This document shows positions 10,938 through 18,951 of a DNA stretch of 64,000 nucleotides, piece after piece. Source of the stretch: Hydrogenophaga flava NBRC 102514 (lineage in GTDB: Bacteria; Pseudomonadota; Gammaproteobacteria; Burkholderiales; Burkholderiaceae_C); the NCBI RefSeq assembly GCF_001571145.1, contig NZ_BCTF01000003.1:245831-309830 (forward strand), in the 5' to 3' direction. Numbering within the stretch: position 1 is the stretch's first letter; each line of letters begins with the position of its first letter. The notes below the pieces were generated by a model, which was not told where the DNA came from, ran no database searches, and was given only the letters and a program-made list of their open reading frames with translations. The position numbers and the translations under genes are program-made.

Positions 10938-11987
10938 ATGTTCTCGTTCTTCAGAAAAAAACCGCCTGCGCCCGCCCCGGCCCCCGAAGCGGGCCCCGCC
11001 GCCGCGCCCGCCCCTGTGCCGCCGGTCGCCCCGCAGGCCCCGCTGCCAGCCGTGGTCAGCCCGCCGGCTGCGCCCGCAGCGCTGCCCGAGCGCAAGGGGT
11101 GGCTGGACAAGCTCAAGGCCGGCCTGCGCAAGACTGGGTCGAGCATTGCCACCGTCTTCACCGGCACGCAGATCGACGACGCGCTCTACGAAGAGCTGGA
11201 AGCTGCGCTGCTGATGGCCGACACCGGCGTCAAGGCGACCGAGCACCTGCTGGCCGACCTGAAAAAGCGCGTCAAGGAGAGCAAGACCACCGACCCGGCG
11301 GCCGTCAAGGGCCTGCTGGCCGACGCCATCGCCGCCCTGCTGGCGCCGCTGCAGAAGCCGCTGGTGATCGGCGAACACAAGCCCACCGTGATCATGGTCG
11401 CAGGCGTCAACGGCGCGGGCAAGACCACCTCCATCGGCAAGCTCACGCGCCACCTCGCCAATGAAGGCGCCAGCGTGCTGCTGGCCGCCGCCGACACCTT
11501 CCGCGCCGCGGCCCGCGAGCAGCTGGCCGTCTGGGCCGACCGCAACACGGTGGAGATCGTGACGCAGGAAGGTGGCGACCCGGCGGCCGTGAGCTTCGAT
11601 GCGGTGAGCGCCGGCAAGGCGCGCGGACGGGACGTGGTGCTGGTGGACACCGCTGGCCGCCTGCCGACGCAGCTGCACCTGATGGAAGAGCTCCGCAAGA
11701 TCAAGCGCGTGGTGCAAAAGGCCGATGGCACGGCGCCGCACGAGGTGCTGCTGGTCATCGACGGCAACACCGGCCAGAACGCGCTGACGCAGGTCAAGGC
11801 CTTCGACGAGGCGCTGCAGCTCACGGGCCTGGTCATCACCAAGCTCGATGGCACCGCCAAGGGCGGCGTGGTCTGCGCCATCGCGCGTGAGCGGCCGGTG
11901 CCGATCTATTTCATCGGCGTCGGTGAAAAGCTCGAAGACCTGGAAACCTTCAACGCGCGCGAATTCGCGCAGGCCCTGCTGAACTGA
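10938..11987 (+). CDS. ftsY: Signal recognition particle receptor FtsY
   Basis: Membrane-docking GTPase for SRP-ribosome complexes. The 349-residue protein has a proline/alanine-rich, membrane-associating A region (first ~50 residues, beginning MFSFFRKK) and an NG domain. The GTPase motifs are GVNGAGKTT (about residue 155), DTFRAAAREQL, DTAGRLPTQ and TKLDGTAKGG. The A region is much shorter than in E. coli, as in other beta-proteobacteria. It converges on the anti-sigma gene at 12018. Confidence 0.97.
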   Translation: MFSFFRKKPPAPAPAPEAGPAAAPAPVPPVAPQAPLPAVVSPPAAPAALPERKGWLDKLKAGLRKTGSSIATVFTGTQIDDALYEELEAALLMADTGVKATEHLLADLKKRVKESKTTDPAAVKGLLADAIAALLAPLQKPLVIGEHKPTVIMVAGVNGAGKTTSIGKLTRHLANEGASVLLAAADTFRAAAREQLAVWADRNTVEIVTQEGGDPAAVSFDAVSAGKARGRDVVLVDTAGRLPTQLHLMEELRKIKRVVQKADGTAPHEVLLVIDGNTGQNALTQVKAFDEALQLTGLVITKLDGTAKGGVVCAIARERPVPIYFIGVGEKLEDLETFNAREFAQALLN

Positions 11988-11992
11988 AGCCG

Positions 11993-12009
11993 GCCGGCGC
12001 CGAGCCGGC
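11993..12009. terminator. Possible bidirectional hairpin between ftsY and the anti-sigma gene
   Basis: GCCGGC, a 5-nt loop and GCCGGC form a GC-rich 6-bp stem in the 30-bp gap between two convergent genes. No T tract follows, so termination by it alone is uncertain. Confidence 0.35.
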
Positions 12010-12017
12010 GGCACGCG

Positions 12018-12224
12018 TCACTCGTCCTCGGTGTAGCCGCGCCACTGCTTCATCGCATTACGCATGGTCAGCATCTGACGTTCGAAGCCGGGACAGGCCT
12101 TGCACATGGCCAGGTGCAGCCGCAACCCGACGCGATCTCCCCAGGGCAGCGGGCGGTCTTCACGGGCCACTATCAGCGCAGTGGCCTCCTTGCAGGTGCG
12201 GCGAAACGGGTAAGCGGCCTTCAT
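12018..12224 (-). CDS. Small zinc-finger anti-sigma factor (zf-HC2 type)
   Basis: A 68-residue soluble protein with the anti-sigma zinc motif H-L-A-M-C-K-A-C near its middle and an upstream TCKEATALI helix. It has no transmembrane segment, so it would act in the cytoplasm, as ZAS-type anti-sigma factors that sense redox or metal do. Its ATG at 12224 overlaps the stop of the preceding ECF sigma gene (ATGA), which fixes the start and implies stoichiometric coupled synthesis. It most likely binds and inhibits that sigma factor; the signal is not known. Confidence 0.85.
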   Translation of the reverse strand: MKAAYPFRRTCKEATALIVAREDRPLPWGDRVGLRLHLAMCKACPGFERQMLTMRNAMKQWRGYTEDE

Positions 12225-12790
12225 GTCGTGTGTGCTCGTCCAAACCAGTTCAGTTCCAGGCACTCCCGCAGGCGCAGGCGGGCGCGGTGGAGCTGGACGT
12301 AGAGGTTGGTCGGCGTCAGCCCCAGTTCCTTACAGATCTCGTCGCTGGAGAGCTCCAGCCATTCGCGCATCAGGAACAGACGCCCCTGCACCGGCGGCAG
12401 CTTTTCGGTGCAGGCATTGAGCACGGCCATGAACTGGCGGCTGCCCAGCGACTGCTCGGGATCGCCCCAGTCGGCCGGCATCTGGGCATGGTGGCCATCG
12501 GCCTTGAAGGCCATGTGCTCCAGCGGATCGGCGCTGTCGTCGTCCGAGCCGCTGTCCAGCGTCACCTCGCGCTGACGCTGGCGCAGGATGTCGATGATCT
12601 TGTGCTTGAGGATGCCCACCATCCAGGTGCGCATCTGGGAACGGCCCTCGAACGCCTGCGGACGGGCCAGCGCGGCGAGCATGGTCTCGGAGACGGCGTC
12701 CTCGGCCCAGGCGTCGTTGCGCAGCTGCAGGCGCGCGAAGCGCAGCAGGTAGGTTCGGCACTCGGCCACCTGGGTTGAAAAATCGGGCAT
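12221..12790 (-). CDS. ECF-family RNA polymerase sigma factor
   Basis: A 189-residue sigma-70-family protein with region 2 (YLLRFARLQLRNDAWAEDAV through MRTWMVGILKHKIID) and region 4 (LPPVQGRLFLMREWLELSSDEICKELGLTP). Regions 1 and 3 are missing, as in ECF factors. ATG at 12790 gives MPDFSTQ; an ATG three codons earlier is also possible. It is coupled to the zinc-finger anti-sigma downstream and diverges from the thioredoxin/bufferin genes. In Caulobacter, an ECF factor controls bufferin genes, so this one probably does the same here; the repeated promoter motif at 12824 and 13421 supports this. Confidence 0.92.
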   Translation of the reverse strand: MPDFSTQVAECRTYLLRFARLQLRNDAWAEDAVSETMLAALARPQAFEGRSQMRTWMVGILKHKIIDILRQRQREVTLDSGSDDDSADPLEHMAFKADGHHAQMPADWGDPEQSLGSRQFMAVLNACTEKLPPVQGRLFLMREWLELSSDEICKELGLTPTNLYVQLHRARLRLRECLELNWFGRAHTT

Positions 12791-12823
12791 GGGATGCATC
12801 CGGTGTACGGGGAGACGCCGTGA

Positions 12824-12853
12824 GTGTAAGGACCCGCGAATGGGCGCGACTGA
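12824..12853 (+). promoter_or_regulatory. Candidate ECF promoter, upstream of thioredoxin gene
   Basis: GTGTAAGGACCCGCGA, then 8 nt, then GACTGA. The same two blocks at identical spacing recur at 13421-13450 before bufA1. The arrangement, 23 bases before the ATG at 12876, fits a -35/-10 pair for an ECF sigma factor. Inferred from the repeat; no start site is known. Confidence 0.65.
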
Positions 12854-12875
12854 ACGGCCACACCGGAGAAACCCC

Positions 12876-13400
12876 ATGCACCACTCAACCCCCCGCCGCC
12901 AGCTGCTACACGCAGCGGTCCTGCTGCCTGCCGCGATGCTTGCCCCGGCGACTTGGTCCCAGTCTGCGTCCAGTGCCGAAGCCGTACCGCGACTGGGAGG
13001 CACCGACCTGCAGGGCAGACCCCTCCAGCTCTCTGCCCTGCGCGGACGTGTCGTGCTGGTCTTCTACTGGCGCACCGGGTGCGCCGTGTGCCGAGACAAG
13101 ATGCGCGAGTTGCGCGCCAACCTGGTCGGCTGGCAGTCGCAGCCCTTCTCGCTGATCGGCGTGAACACAGACGCTCGCCGGCAGGACTGGCTGGACTATG
13201 AACAGCTGGTGGCTCGGACGGTGCCGCCGGCCCAGCGCTTCCCGTCCCTCTGGCGCGGTGATGCATCGACCATCGACAGCATGGAGCCGCCCGCGCAATG
13301 GCCCACGGCCGTTCTTATCGACAAAAGCGGTCGCCTGGTCGAGCGCTACACCGGGCGCATCCCGGCCGAGGCCTGGGACCGCATCGCCGAACTGCTCTGA
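12876..13400 (+). CDS. Exported TlpA/redoxin-like thioredoxin-fold protein
   Basis: A 174-residue periplasmic protein with a twin-arginine-like or Sec leader (STPRRQLLHAAVLLPAAM, cleavage near residue 30). A thioredoxin fold follows with the active-site sequence RTGCAVCRDK (CxxC) and the TlpA-like start GTDLQGRPLQLSALRGRVVL. ATG at 12876 is chosen because the leader follows directly and the upstream in-frame extension would cross the promoter motif. It diverges from the ECF sigma gene and precedes the bufferin operon. A disulfide reductase or thiol-protection role for metal-binding cysteines in the periplasm is inferred. Confidence 0.85.
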   Translation: MHHSTPRRQLLHAAVLLPAAMLAPATWSQSASSAEAVPRLGGTDLQGRPLQLSALRGRVVLVFYWRTGCAVCRDKMRELRANLVGWQSQPFSLIGVNTDARRQDWLDYEQLVARTVPPAQRFPSLWRGDASTIDSMEPPAQWPTAVLIDKSGRLVERYTGRIPAEAWDRIAELL

Positions 13401-13420
13401 CATTTATTTTTTGGTGGGCC

Positions 13421-13450
13421 GTGTAAGAACCCGCAAGCCCGCCAGACAGA
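13421..13450 (+). promoter_or_regulatory. Candidate ECF promoter, upstream of bufA1
   Basis: GTGTAAGAACCCGCAA, then 8 nt, then GACAGA, matching the motif at 12824-12853 at 14 of 16 positions in the first block and 5 of 6 in the second, with the same spacing. It lies about 70 bases before bufA1 and after the thioredoxin stop, so bufABC-doxX could be transcribed from here. Confidence 0.65.
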
Positions 13451-13518
13451 CACGCAACCGCCCGGTATCAACACCACAGACCGGCGGTTGAACCTCAACC
13501 CAACCAGGAGTCTTTTCC

Positions 13519-13800
13519 ATGAACCAACGCACCATGATCACCACCGCCGCCGCCTCGCTGATGTCGCTGGCCCTGCTGTCCGGCCCCGCCATGGCCCAGA
13601 ACGCCGCCAAGGAAAAGTGCTTCGGCATCGCCAAGGCCGGGCAGAACGACTGCGCCAACCTCTCCGGCTCGCACTCCTGCGCAGGCCAGGCCAAGGTCGA
13701 CAACGACAAGGGCGAATGGAAGTACGTCGCCGCGGGCACCTGCAAGACCATGGGCGGCATGTCGATGGACGAAGCCAAGATGGGCATGAAGAAGTCCTGA
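13519..13800 (+). CDS. bufA1: Bufferin precursor BufA1 (DUF2282)
   Basis: A 93-residue precursor with a Sec signal peptide (cleavage after about residue 26) and a core of four cysteines: Cys34 (EKCFGI), Cys45 (QNDC), Cys54 (SHSCAG) and Cys75 (AGTC), followed by GG. This is the DUF2282 pattern. In Caulobacter, members are RiPPs whose cysteines are modified by an MNIO enzyme and which bind copper in the periplasm. The next genes encode the modifying enzyme (bufB) and its partner (bufC), so the assignment rests on both sequence and context. Copper binding here is inferred. Confidence 0.9.
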   Translation: MNQRTMITTAAASLMSLALLSGPAMAQNAAKEKCFGIAKAGQNDCANLSGSHSCAGQAKVDNDKGEWKYVAAGTCKTMGGMSMDEAKMGMKKS

Positions 13801-13835
13801 TCCAGGCCGTCCATCGCACGAGAAAGCCCGCCACC

Positions 13836-14735
13836 ATGACCGCACCCGCTCATCGGTCCTATGCCGCAGCGCCCGAGGTGGGCATCGGTTGGCGGCACCC
13901 ACATTACGCAGAGCTGCTGGAGCAGCGGCCTGCCCTCGGCTTCGTCGAAGTCCATTCGGAGAACTTCTTCGCCCCCGGCGGCGCGGCCCTGGCCGTGCTG
14001 CGCGAAGGCCGGGCGCAACACCCGGTGAGCCTGCACGGCGTGGGCCTGTCGCTGGGCTCGGCGCAGGGCATCGACACCGAGCACCTGGACCAGCTGGCGC
14101 ACCTCGTACAGGCCATCGATCCGGTCCGGGTCAGCGACCACGCCAGCTTCGCGCGCGGTGCCGTGGTGCACGCGGCCGACCTGCTGCCCGTGCCAATGAG
14201 CCGCGCGGCGCTGGACGCCATGTGTGCCAACGTCCAGCGCGTGCAGGACCGCCTGCGCCGCCCCATCGCGGTGGAAAACCTCTCGGCCTATGTGCAGTGG
14301 CGCGATGCCGAAATGGACGAGCCCGAGTTTCTCAACACGCTCGCGCGGCGCAGCGGCTGCGGCCTGCTGGTCGACGTGAACAACATCTTTGTGAACGCCC
14401 TCAATGGCCAGCTGCGCAGCGAACACGACGACCCGCTGGGCGCGTGCCGCCGATGGCTGGATGCCATCGCGCCCGGACATGTGGCGGAGATCCACCTCGC
14501 CGGCCACCGGCACTGCGGCGACATCGTGATCGACGACCACGGCAGCCGCGTGGACGAGCGGGTCTGGGCGCTGTACCGCCACGCCATTGGCCGTTTCGGC
14601 GCCGTGCCGACGCTGATCGAATGGGACACGGACCTCCCGGAACTGTCCGTTCTGCTGGAAGAAGCCGACCACGCCCGCAAGGCCGCGGCGCAGGTGCTGG
14701 CCCCGGCCACCAACACACAGGCGGTCGCCGCATGA
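13836..14735 (+). CDS. bufB: MNIO-family (DUF692) RiPP-modifying enzyme BufB
   Basis: A 299-residue multinuclear non-heme iron-dependent oxidase with a TIM-barrel fold. Metal-ligand motifs visible in order are [54 protein letters not shown] and LIEWDTDLP. Such enzymes convert peptide cysteines to heterocycles; here the substrate should be BufA1, encoded 35 bases upstream. ATG at 13836 is chosen because MTAPAHRSY leads directly into the conserved start GIGWRHPHY. Its stop overlaps the bufC start (ATGA). Confidence 0.93.
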   Translation: MTAPAHRSYAAAPEVGIGWRHPHYAELLEQRPALGFVEVHSENFFAPGGAALAVLREGRAQHPVSLHGVGLSLGSAQGIDTEHLDQLAHLVQAIDPVRVSDHASFARGAVVHAADLLPVPMSRAALDAMCANVQRVQDRLRRPIAVENLSAYVQWRDAEMDEPEFLNTLARRSGCGLLVDVNNIFVNALNGQLRSEHDDPLGACRRWLDAIAPGHVAEIHLAGHRHCGDIVIDDHGSRVDERVWALYRHAIGRFGAVPTLIEWDTDLPELSVLLEEADHARKAAAQVLAPATNTQAVAA

Positions 14736-15589
14736 ACACCCCGGACACCCTGACGCTGGCGCAGCAACAGCAGCTTCTGCTGGACGCCCTGTTCGCGCGA
14801 CCGGGCGATGACCGGCACACGGCGGATGCGCGCCTGAACACTCAGCTCGATGTGTGGCATCCCCAGTCCGCACGAGGCCTTGCGGCCTACCGCAGCAACG
14901 GCCATGCGATGGCCGAACGCGCGCTGCGCGCCGCCTACCCAGTGATCGCCGAGATGCTCGGCGAGCAGAACTTCGACCTGCTCGCGCGCGACCTCTGGCA
15001 CGCCCACCCGCCCCGCGGCGGCGACCTTGCTCTGTGGGGCGACGCCCTGCCCGGCTTCCTGCGGGCAAGCGACCAGCTGTCCGACGTGCCCTACCTGGGG
15101 GACGTGGCGCGCGCCGAGTGGGCGCTGCACCGCGCCGCCAGCGCCGCCGACGCCGAGCCCGACCTGCACAGTTTCGCGCGGCTGGCCAGCGAAGACCCGC
15201 AGGGCCTCACGCTCAGTCTCAGCCCCGGCGCCACGGTGATTGGCAGCCGCTATCCGGTCGCCAGCCTGGTCACCGCGCACCTGTTTGGCGACCCCAGCCT
15301 GGCCGAGGCGGCGCAGCGGCTGCGCGACGGGATTGGCGAACTGGCCCTGGTGTGGCGCCAGGGCCTGCGCCCGCGCATCGCCGCCATCGAACCTTCGTCC
15401 GCCGCGCTGGTGCAGGCGCTGCAGGCCGGCGCCGACCTGCCCGGCGCGCTGGATGCGGCCTGCGCCGCCGACACCGAACCGCCGGCCTTCGACTTCTCGG
15501 CCTGGCTCACCGCCGCCGTCACCGACGGGCTGGTCATCGGCGTGCAGCGCCTGACCGACCCCGCCCCCCACCTGGAGATGACCCCATGA
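14732..15589 (+). CDS. bufC: BufC, DUF2063 partner of the MNIO enzyme
   Basis: A 285-residue cytoplasmic protein. The N-terminal ~100 residues match DUF2063 ([20 protein letters not shown], then [19 protein letters not shown]), the domain thought to recognise the precursor peptide and hand it to BufB. The C-terminal half (residues about 150-280) resembles the HTH-like accessory domain seen in these proteins. It overlaps bufB upstream and doxX downstream by ATGA junctions, indicating a single translationally coupled unit. The recognition role is known from studied bufferin systems and inferred here. Confidence 0.88.
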   Translation: MNTPDTLTLAQQQQLLLDALFARPGDDRHTADARLNTQLDVWHPQSARGLAAYRSNGHAMAERALRAAYPVIAEMLGEQNFDLLARDLWHAHPPRGGDLALWGDALPGFLRASDQLSDVPYLGDVARAEWALHRAASAADAEPDLHSFARLASEDPQGLTLSLSPGATVIGSRYPVASLVTAHLFGDPSLAEAAQRLRDGIGELALVWRQGLRPRIAAIEPSSAALVQALQAGADLPGALDAACAADTEPPAFDFSAWLTAAVTDGLVIGVQRLTDPAPHLEMTP

Positions 15590-16068
15590 ACACGACCCTG
15601 CTGCAACGCGGCCTGAGCCTCTGGAACGCGTTGACCACCGCCCTCGACGGGGCCCAGCCGCTGGCCGCGCTGGCAGCCCGGGCCTACCTCGCCCAGGTGT
15701 TTTTCCTGTCCGGCCTGACCAAGCTGCGCGACTGGGATACCACCCTGCTGCTGTTCACCGAGGAATACCGTGTGCCGCTGCTCTCGCCCGGTGTCGCGGC
15801 GGTCATGGGCACCGCGGGTGAGCTGGTGCTGCCGGCGATGCTGCTGCTCGGGCTGGCCGGGCGCTTTGCCGCGCTGGGCCTGAGCGTGGTCAACGTGGTG
15901 GCGGTGCTCAGCCTCGCCGAGGTCGCGCCGGCTGCGCTGCAGCAGCACATCACCTGGGGCGTGCTGCTGGCCGCGCTCGCGCTGTATGGCGTGGGCCGCT
16001 GGTCGGTGGACTGCGCCTGGCTCAAGCCCCGGGTGAACGGCTGGCTGACACCGCAGGCCAGCAGGTAA
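15586..16068 (+). CDS. DoxX-family membrane protein of the bufferin operon
   Basis: A 160-residue integral membrane protein with four predicted hydrophobic segments and the DoxX signature (LAARAYLAQVFFLSGLTKLR). DoxX proteins are quinone-linked or redox-associated and are regular members of DUF2282/DUF692/DUF2063 operons. It overlaps bufC by four bases. Its exact reaction is unknown; a redox role linked to the membrane is a reasonable guess. Confidence 0.88.
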   Translation: MNTTLLQRGLSLWNALTTALDGAQPLAALAARAYLAQVFFLSGLTKLRDWDTTLLLFTEEYRVPLLSPGVAAVMGTAGELVLPAMLLLGLAGRFAALGLSVVNVVAVLSLAEVAPAALQQHITWGVLLAALALYGVGRWSVDCAWLKPRVNGWLTPQASR

Positions 16069-16164
16069 GCTCGCGCAGCGGTTCAAGCCGCGCAACCCCG
16101 CAGCCCCGGAGACCCTGCTTGTCGACACCGTCCACCCCTCCTGCCCACACCCTGCGCCGCCACC

Positions 16165-16779
16165 ATGCTGGATAAGGCTGTCCAGCAGGCCCTGCGCCCG
16201 GCCTTCGGCCGTGCCGGCGCCGCCCTGGTGCGGCTGGGCGTGGGCGCCGACGCGGTCACGCTGGCCGGCTTCCTCTCCGGCATGGCGGCCGCGCTGGCCA
16301 TCGGCCTGCGGCAGTTCGTGGCCGGGCTGGCGCTGCTGCTGATCTCGCGCCTGCTCGACGGCCTGGACGGCGCGGTGGCGCGCGCCTCGACGCCCACCGA
16401 CCGCGGCGGCTTTCTGGACATCACGCTGGACTTCCTGTTCTACGCCGCGATCCCGCTGGGCTTTGCGGTCGCCGACCCCGCGGCCAACGCCCTGCCCGCC
16501 GCCGTGCTGCTGGCCAGCTTCATCGGCACCGGCAGCAGCTTCCTGGCCTTTGCAGCCGTCGCTGAAAAGCGCCAGCTTCGCGACACCGCCCTGCCCGACA
16601 AGAGCTTCTATTTCCTCGGCGGCCTGACCGAAGCCACCGAGACCATCGCCGCCTTCGCCGCCATGTGCCTGTGGCCGCAGTGGTTCGGCCCCATCGCCTA
16701 CGGCTTCGCCGCGCTGTGCGCCATCACCACCGCGCTGCGCATCGGCTGGGGCTGGCAACGGCTGCGCGACGGCGCCTGA
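16165..16779 (+). CDS. CDP-alcohol phosphatidyltransferase family protein
   Basis: A 204-residue membrane protein carrying the CDP-alcohol phosphotransferase signature DGLDGAVAR followed by GGFLDITLD, which supplies the metal-binding aspartates. Several hydrophobic helices surround it. It would transfer a phosphoalcohol from a CDP-lipid or CDP-alcohol, but the substrate cannot be read from the sequence. It starts 96 bases after doxX and ends 9 bases before the DedA fusion gene, so all probably share a transcript. Confidence 0.88.
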   Translation: MLDKAVQQALRPAFGRAGAALVRLGVGADAVTLAGFLSGMAAALAIGLRQFVAGLALLLISRLLDGLDGAVARASTPTDRGGFLDITLDFLFYAAIPLGFAVADPAANALPAAVLLASFIGTGSSFLAFAAVAEKRQLRDTALPDKSFYFLGGLTEATETIAAFAAMCLWPQWFGPIAYGFAALCAITTALRIGWGWQRLRDGA

Positions 16780-16788
16780 GGACACTCC

Positions 16789-18951
16789 ATGAACCTGCGC
16801 AAACTCCTGCTTCTGGTGGCCGTGGTGCTCGGCATCGTGGCCTTCTTCGCATTCGACCTCGGCCGCTTCTTCAGCCTGGAATTCCTCCAGCAGAGCCAGG
16901 CGCGCTTCGCCGAGCTGCGCGCACAGCAGCCGCTGGCGCTGGCTGCCGGCTACTTCCTCATCTACGTGGCTGTCACCGCGCTCTCGCTGCCCGGCGCCAC
17001 CATCGTCACGCTGGCGGGCGGCGCCATCTTCGGTCTGGGCTGGGGTCTGCTGCTGGTGTCGTTCGCCTCCAGCATCGGCGCCACGCTGGCCTTCCTGACC
17101 GCGCGTTTCCTGCTGCGCGACAGCGTGCAGGGCCGCTTCGGCCAGCGCCTGGCCGAGGTGGACAAGGGCATCCAGAAGGACGGCGCCTTCTACCTGTTCA
17201 CGCTGCGGCTGATCCCGGTCGTGCCCTTCTTCGTCATCAACCTGCTGATGGGCCTGACGACGATGAAGGCCTGGACCTTCTACTGGGTCAGCCAGATCGG
17301 CATGCTGGCCGGCACCGCGGTGTACGTGAACGCGGGCACGCAGCTGGGCCAGCTCACCTCGTTGAAAGGCATCGTCAGCCCCGGCCTGCTGGGCAGCTTC
17401 GTGCTGCTGGGTCTGTTCCCGCTGGTCGCGCGCAAGGTCGTCGAGATGGTGCAGAAGCGCAAGGTGTACGCGAAGTGGGCCGGCGTGCGCCCGAAAGCCT
17501 TCGACCGCAACCTGATCGTCATCGGTGCGGGTGCGGGTGGTCTGGTCTCTGCCTACATCGCCGCCGCGGTCAAGGCCAAGGTGACACTGATCGAGGCGCA
17601 CAAGATGGGCGGCGACTGCCTGAACTACGGCTGCGTGCCGAGCAAGGCGCTGATCAGGAGCGCCAAGCTCGCGCACCAGATGCGCCACGCCTCGCACTAC
17701 GGCCTGAGCGACGCGGCCCCCACGTTCAGCTTCAAGGCGGTGATGCAGCGCATCCACGACGTGATCGCCGCCATCGAGCCGCACGACAGCGTGGAGCGCT
17801 ACACCTGCCTGGGCGTGGAGGTGCTGCAGGGCTACGCGAAGCTGGTGAACCCGTGGACGGTGGAGATCGCGCTCAACAGTGGCGGCACCCAACGCCTGAC
17901 CGCCCGCAGCATCGTCATCGCGGCCGGCGCGCGACCCTTCGTGCCGCCGCTGCCGGGGCTCGACGCCGTGGGCTACGTCACCAGCGACACACTGTGGGAC
18001 GCATTCGCGAAGCTCGACGAGGTGCCCAGGCGCCTGGTGGTGCTGGGCGGCGGTCCCATCGGCTGCGAGCTCGCACAGAGCTTTGCGCGCCTGGGCGCAG
18101 CGGTGACGCAGGTGGAGATGGCGCCGCGCATCATGATCCGTGAGGACGAGGAAGTCTCCGCGCTGGCCAGGGCCTCGCTCGAAGCCGACGGCGTGGCCGT
18201 GCTCACCGGCCACAAGGCGCTGCGCTGTGAACTGGTGAACGGCGAGAAGACGCTGGTGGTGGAGCACGGCGGCGCGGAAAAGCGCATCGCCTTCGACCAG
18301 CTGCTGTGTGCCGTCGGCCGCGTGGCGCGGCTCACCGGCTACGGCCTGGAAGACCTGGGCATTCCCACGAACCGCACGGTCGAGACCAACGAGTACCTGC
18401 AGACGATCTACCCGAACATCTACGCCGCGGGCGACGTGGCCGGGCCGTTCCAGTTCACCCACACGGCCGCGCACCAGGCCTGGTACGCCGCGGTGAACGC
18501 GCTGTTCGGCGACTTCAAGAAGTTCAAGGCCGACTACTCGGTGATCCCCTGGGCCACCTTCATCGACCCCGAGGTGGCGCGTGTGGGCCTGAACGAGCAG
18601 GAAGCGACAGAAAAGAAGATCCCCTACGAAGTCACGAAGTACGGCATCGACGACCTGGACCGCGCCATTGCAGACAGCGAGGCGCACGGATTCGTCAAGG
18701 TGCTGACCGTGCCGGGCAAGGACCGCATCCTGGGCGTGACCATCGTCGGCACGCACGCGGCCGACCTGCTGGCCGAGTACGTGCTGGCCATGAAACATGG
18801 CCTGGGCCTGAACAAGATCCTGGGCACCATCCACACCTACCCCACGCTGGCCGAGGCCAACAAGTACGCGGCCGGCGAATGGAAGCGCGCCCACCAGCCG
18901 CACGCACTGCTGGCCTGGGTGAAGCGCTACCACGACTGGAAGCGGACATGA
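16789..18951 (+). CDS. Fusion of TVP38/DedA-like membrane domain and flavin disulfide reductase
   Basis: A 720-residue two-domain protein. Residues 1 to about 225 form a TVP38/TMEM64 (SNARE-associated/DedA-like) membrane domain (LSLPGATIVTLAGGAIFGLG and FYLFTLRLIPVVPFFVINLL). From about residue 238 follows a class I pyridine-nucleotide disulfide oxidoreductase: FAD motif VIGAGAGGLVSAYIAA, redox disulfide GGDCLNYGCVPSKALI, NAD motif VVLGGGPIGCELAQ, second FAD motif IYAAGDVAG, and C-terminal catalytic HTYPTLAEA. It resembles mercuric reductase or lipoamide dehydrogenase but lacks the N-terminal HMA domain and the C-terminal Cys pair of MerA. Substrate unknown; anchoring a thiol/electrophile reductase at the membrane is inferred. 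RBS GAGGA precedes the ATG. Confidence 0.9.
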   Translation: MNLRKLLLLVAVVLGIVAFFAFDLGRFFSLEFLQQSQARFAELRAQQPLALAAGYFLIYVAVTALSLPGATIVTLAGGAIFGLGWGLLLVSFASSIGATLAFLTARFLLRDSVQGRFGQRLAEVDKGIQKDGAFYLFTLRLIPVVPFFVINLLMGLTTMKAWTFYWVSQIGMLAGTAVYVNAGTQLGQLTSLKGIVSPGLLGSFVLLGLFPLVARKVVEMVQKRKVYAKWAGVRPKAFDRNLIVIGAGAGGLVSAYIAAAVKAKVTLIEAHKMGGDCLNYGCVPSKALIRSAKLAHQMRHASHYGLSDAAPTFSFKAVMQRIHDVIAAIEPHDSVERYTCLGVEVLQGYAKLVNPWTVEIALNSGGTQRLTARSIVIAAGARPFVPPLPGLDAVGYVTSDTLWDAFAKLDEVPRRLVVLGGGPIGCELAQSFARLGAAVTQVEMAPRIMIREDEEVSALARASLEADGVAVLTGHKALRCELVNGEKTLVVEHGGAEKRIAFDQLLCAVGRVARLTGYGLEDLGIPTNRTVETNEYLQTIYPNIYAAGDVAGPFQFTHTAAHQAWYAAVNALFGDFKKFKADYSVIPWATFIDPEVARVGLNEQEATEKKIPYEVTKYGIDDLDRAIADSEAHGFVKVLTVPGKDRILGVTIVGTHAADLLAEYVLAMKHGLGLNKILGTIHTYPTLAEANKYAAGEWKRAHQPHALLAWVKRYHDWKRT

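Noticed and set aside
8114..11214. Long plus-strand frames opposite the M16 genes and coaD/rsmD
   Set aside because: Shadows of genes with strong motifs (HVLEH, GTFDPLTLGH) on the other strand.
15250..18933. 1227-codon open frame on the minus strand
   Set aside because: It is antisense to bufC, doxX, the phosphatidyltransferase and the DedA fusion, all of which have clear family motifs. High GC removes stop codons in this frame; its translation is rich in Gln, His and Arg with no domain.
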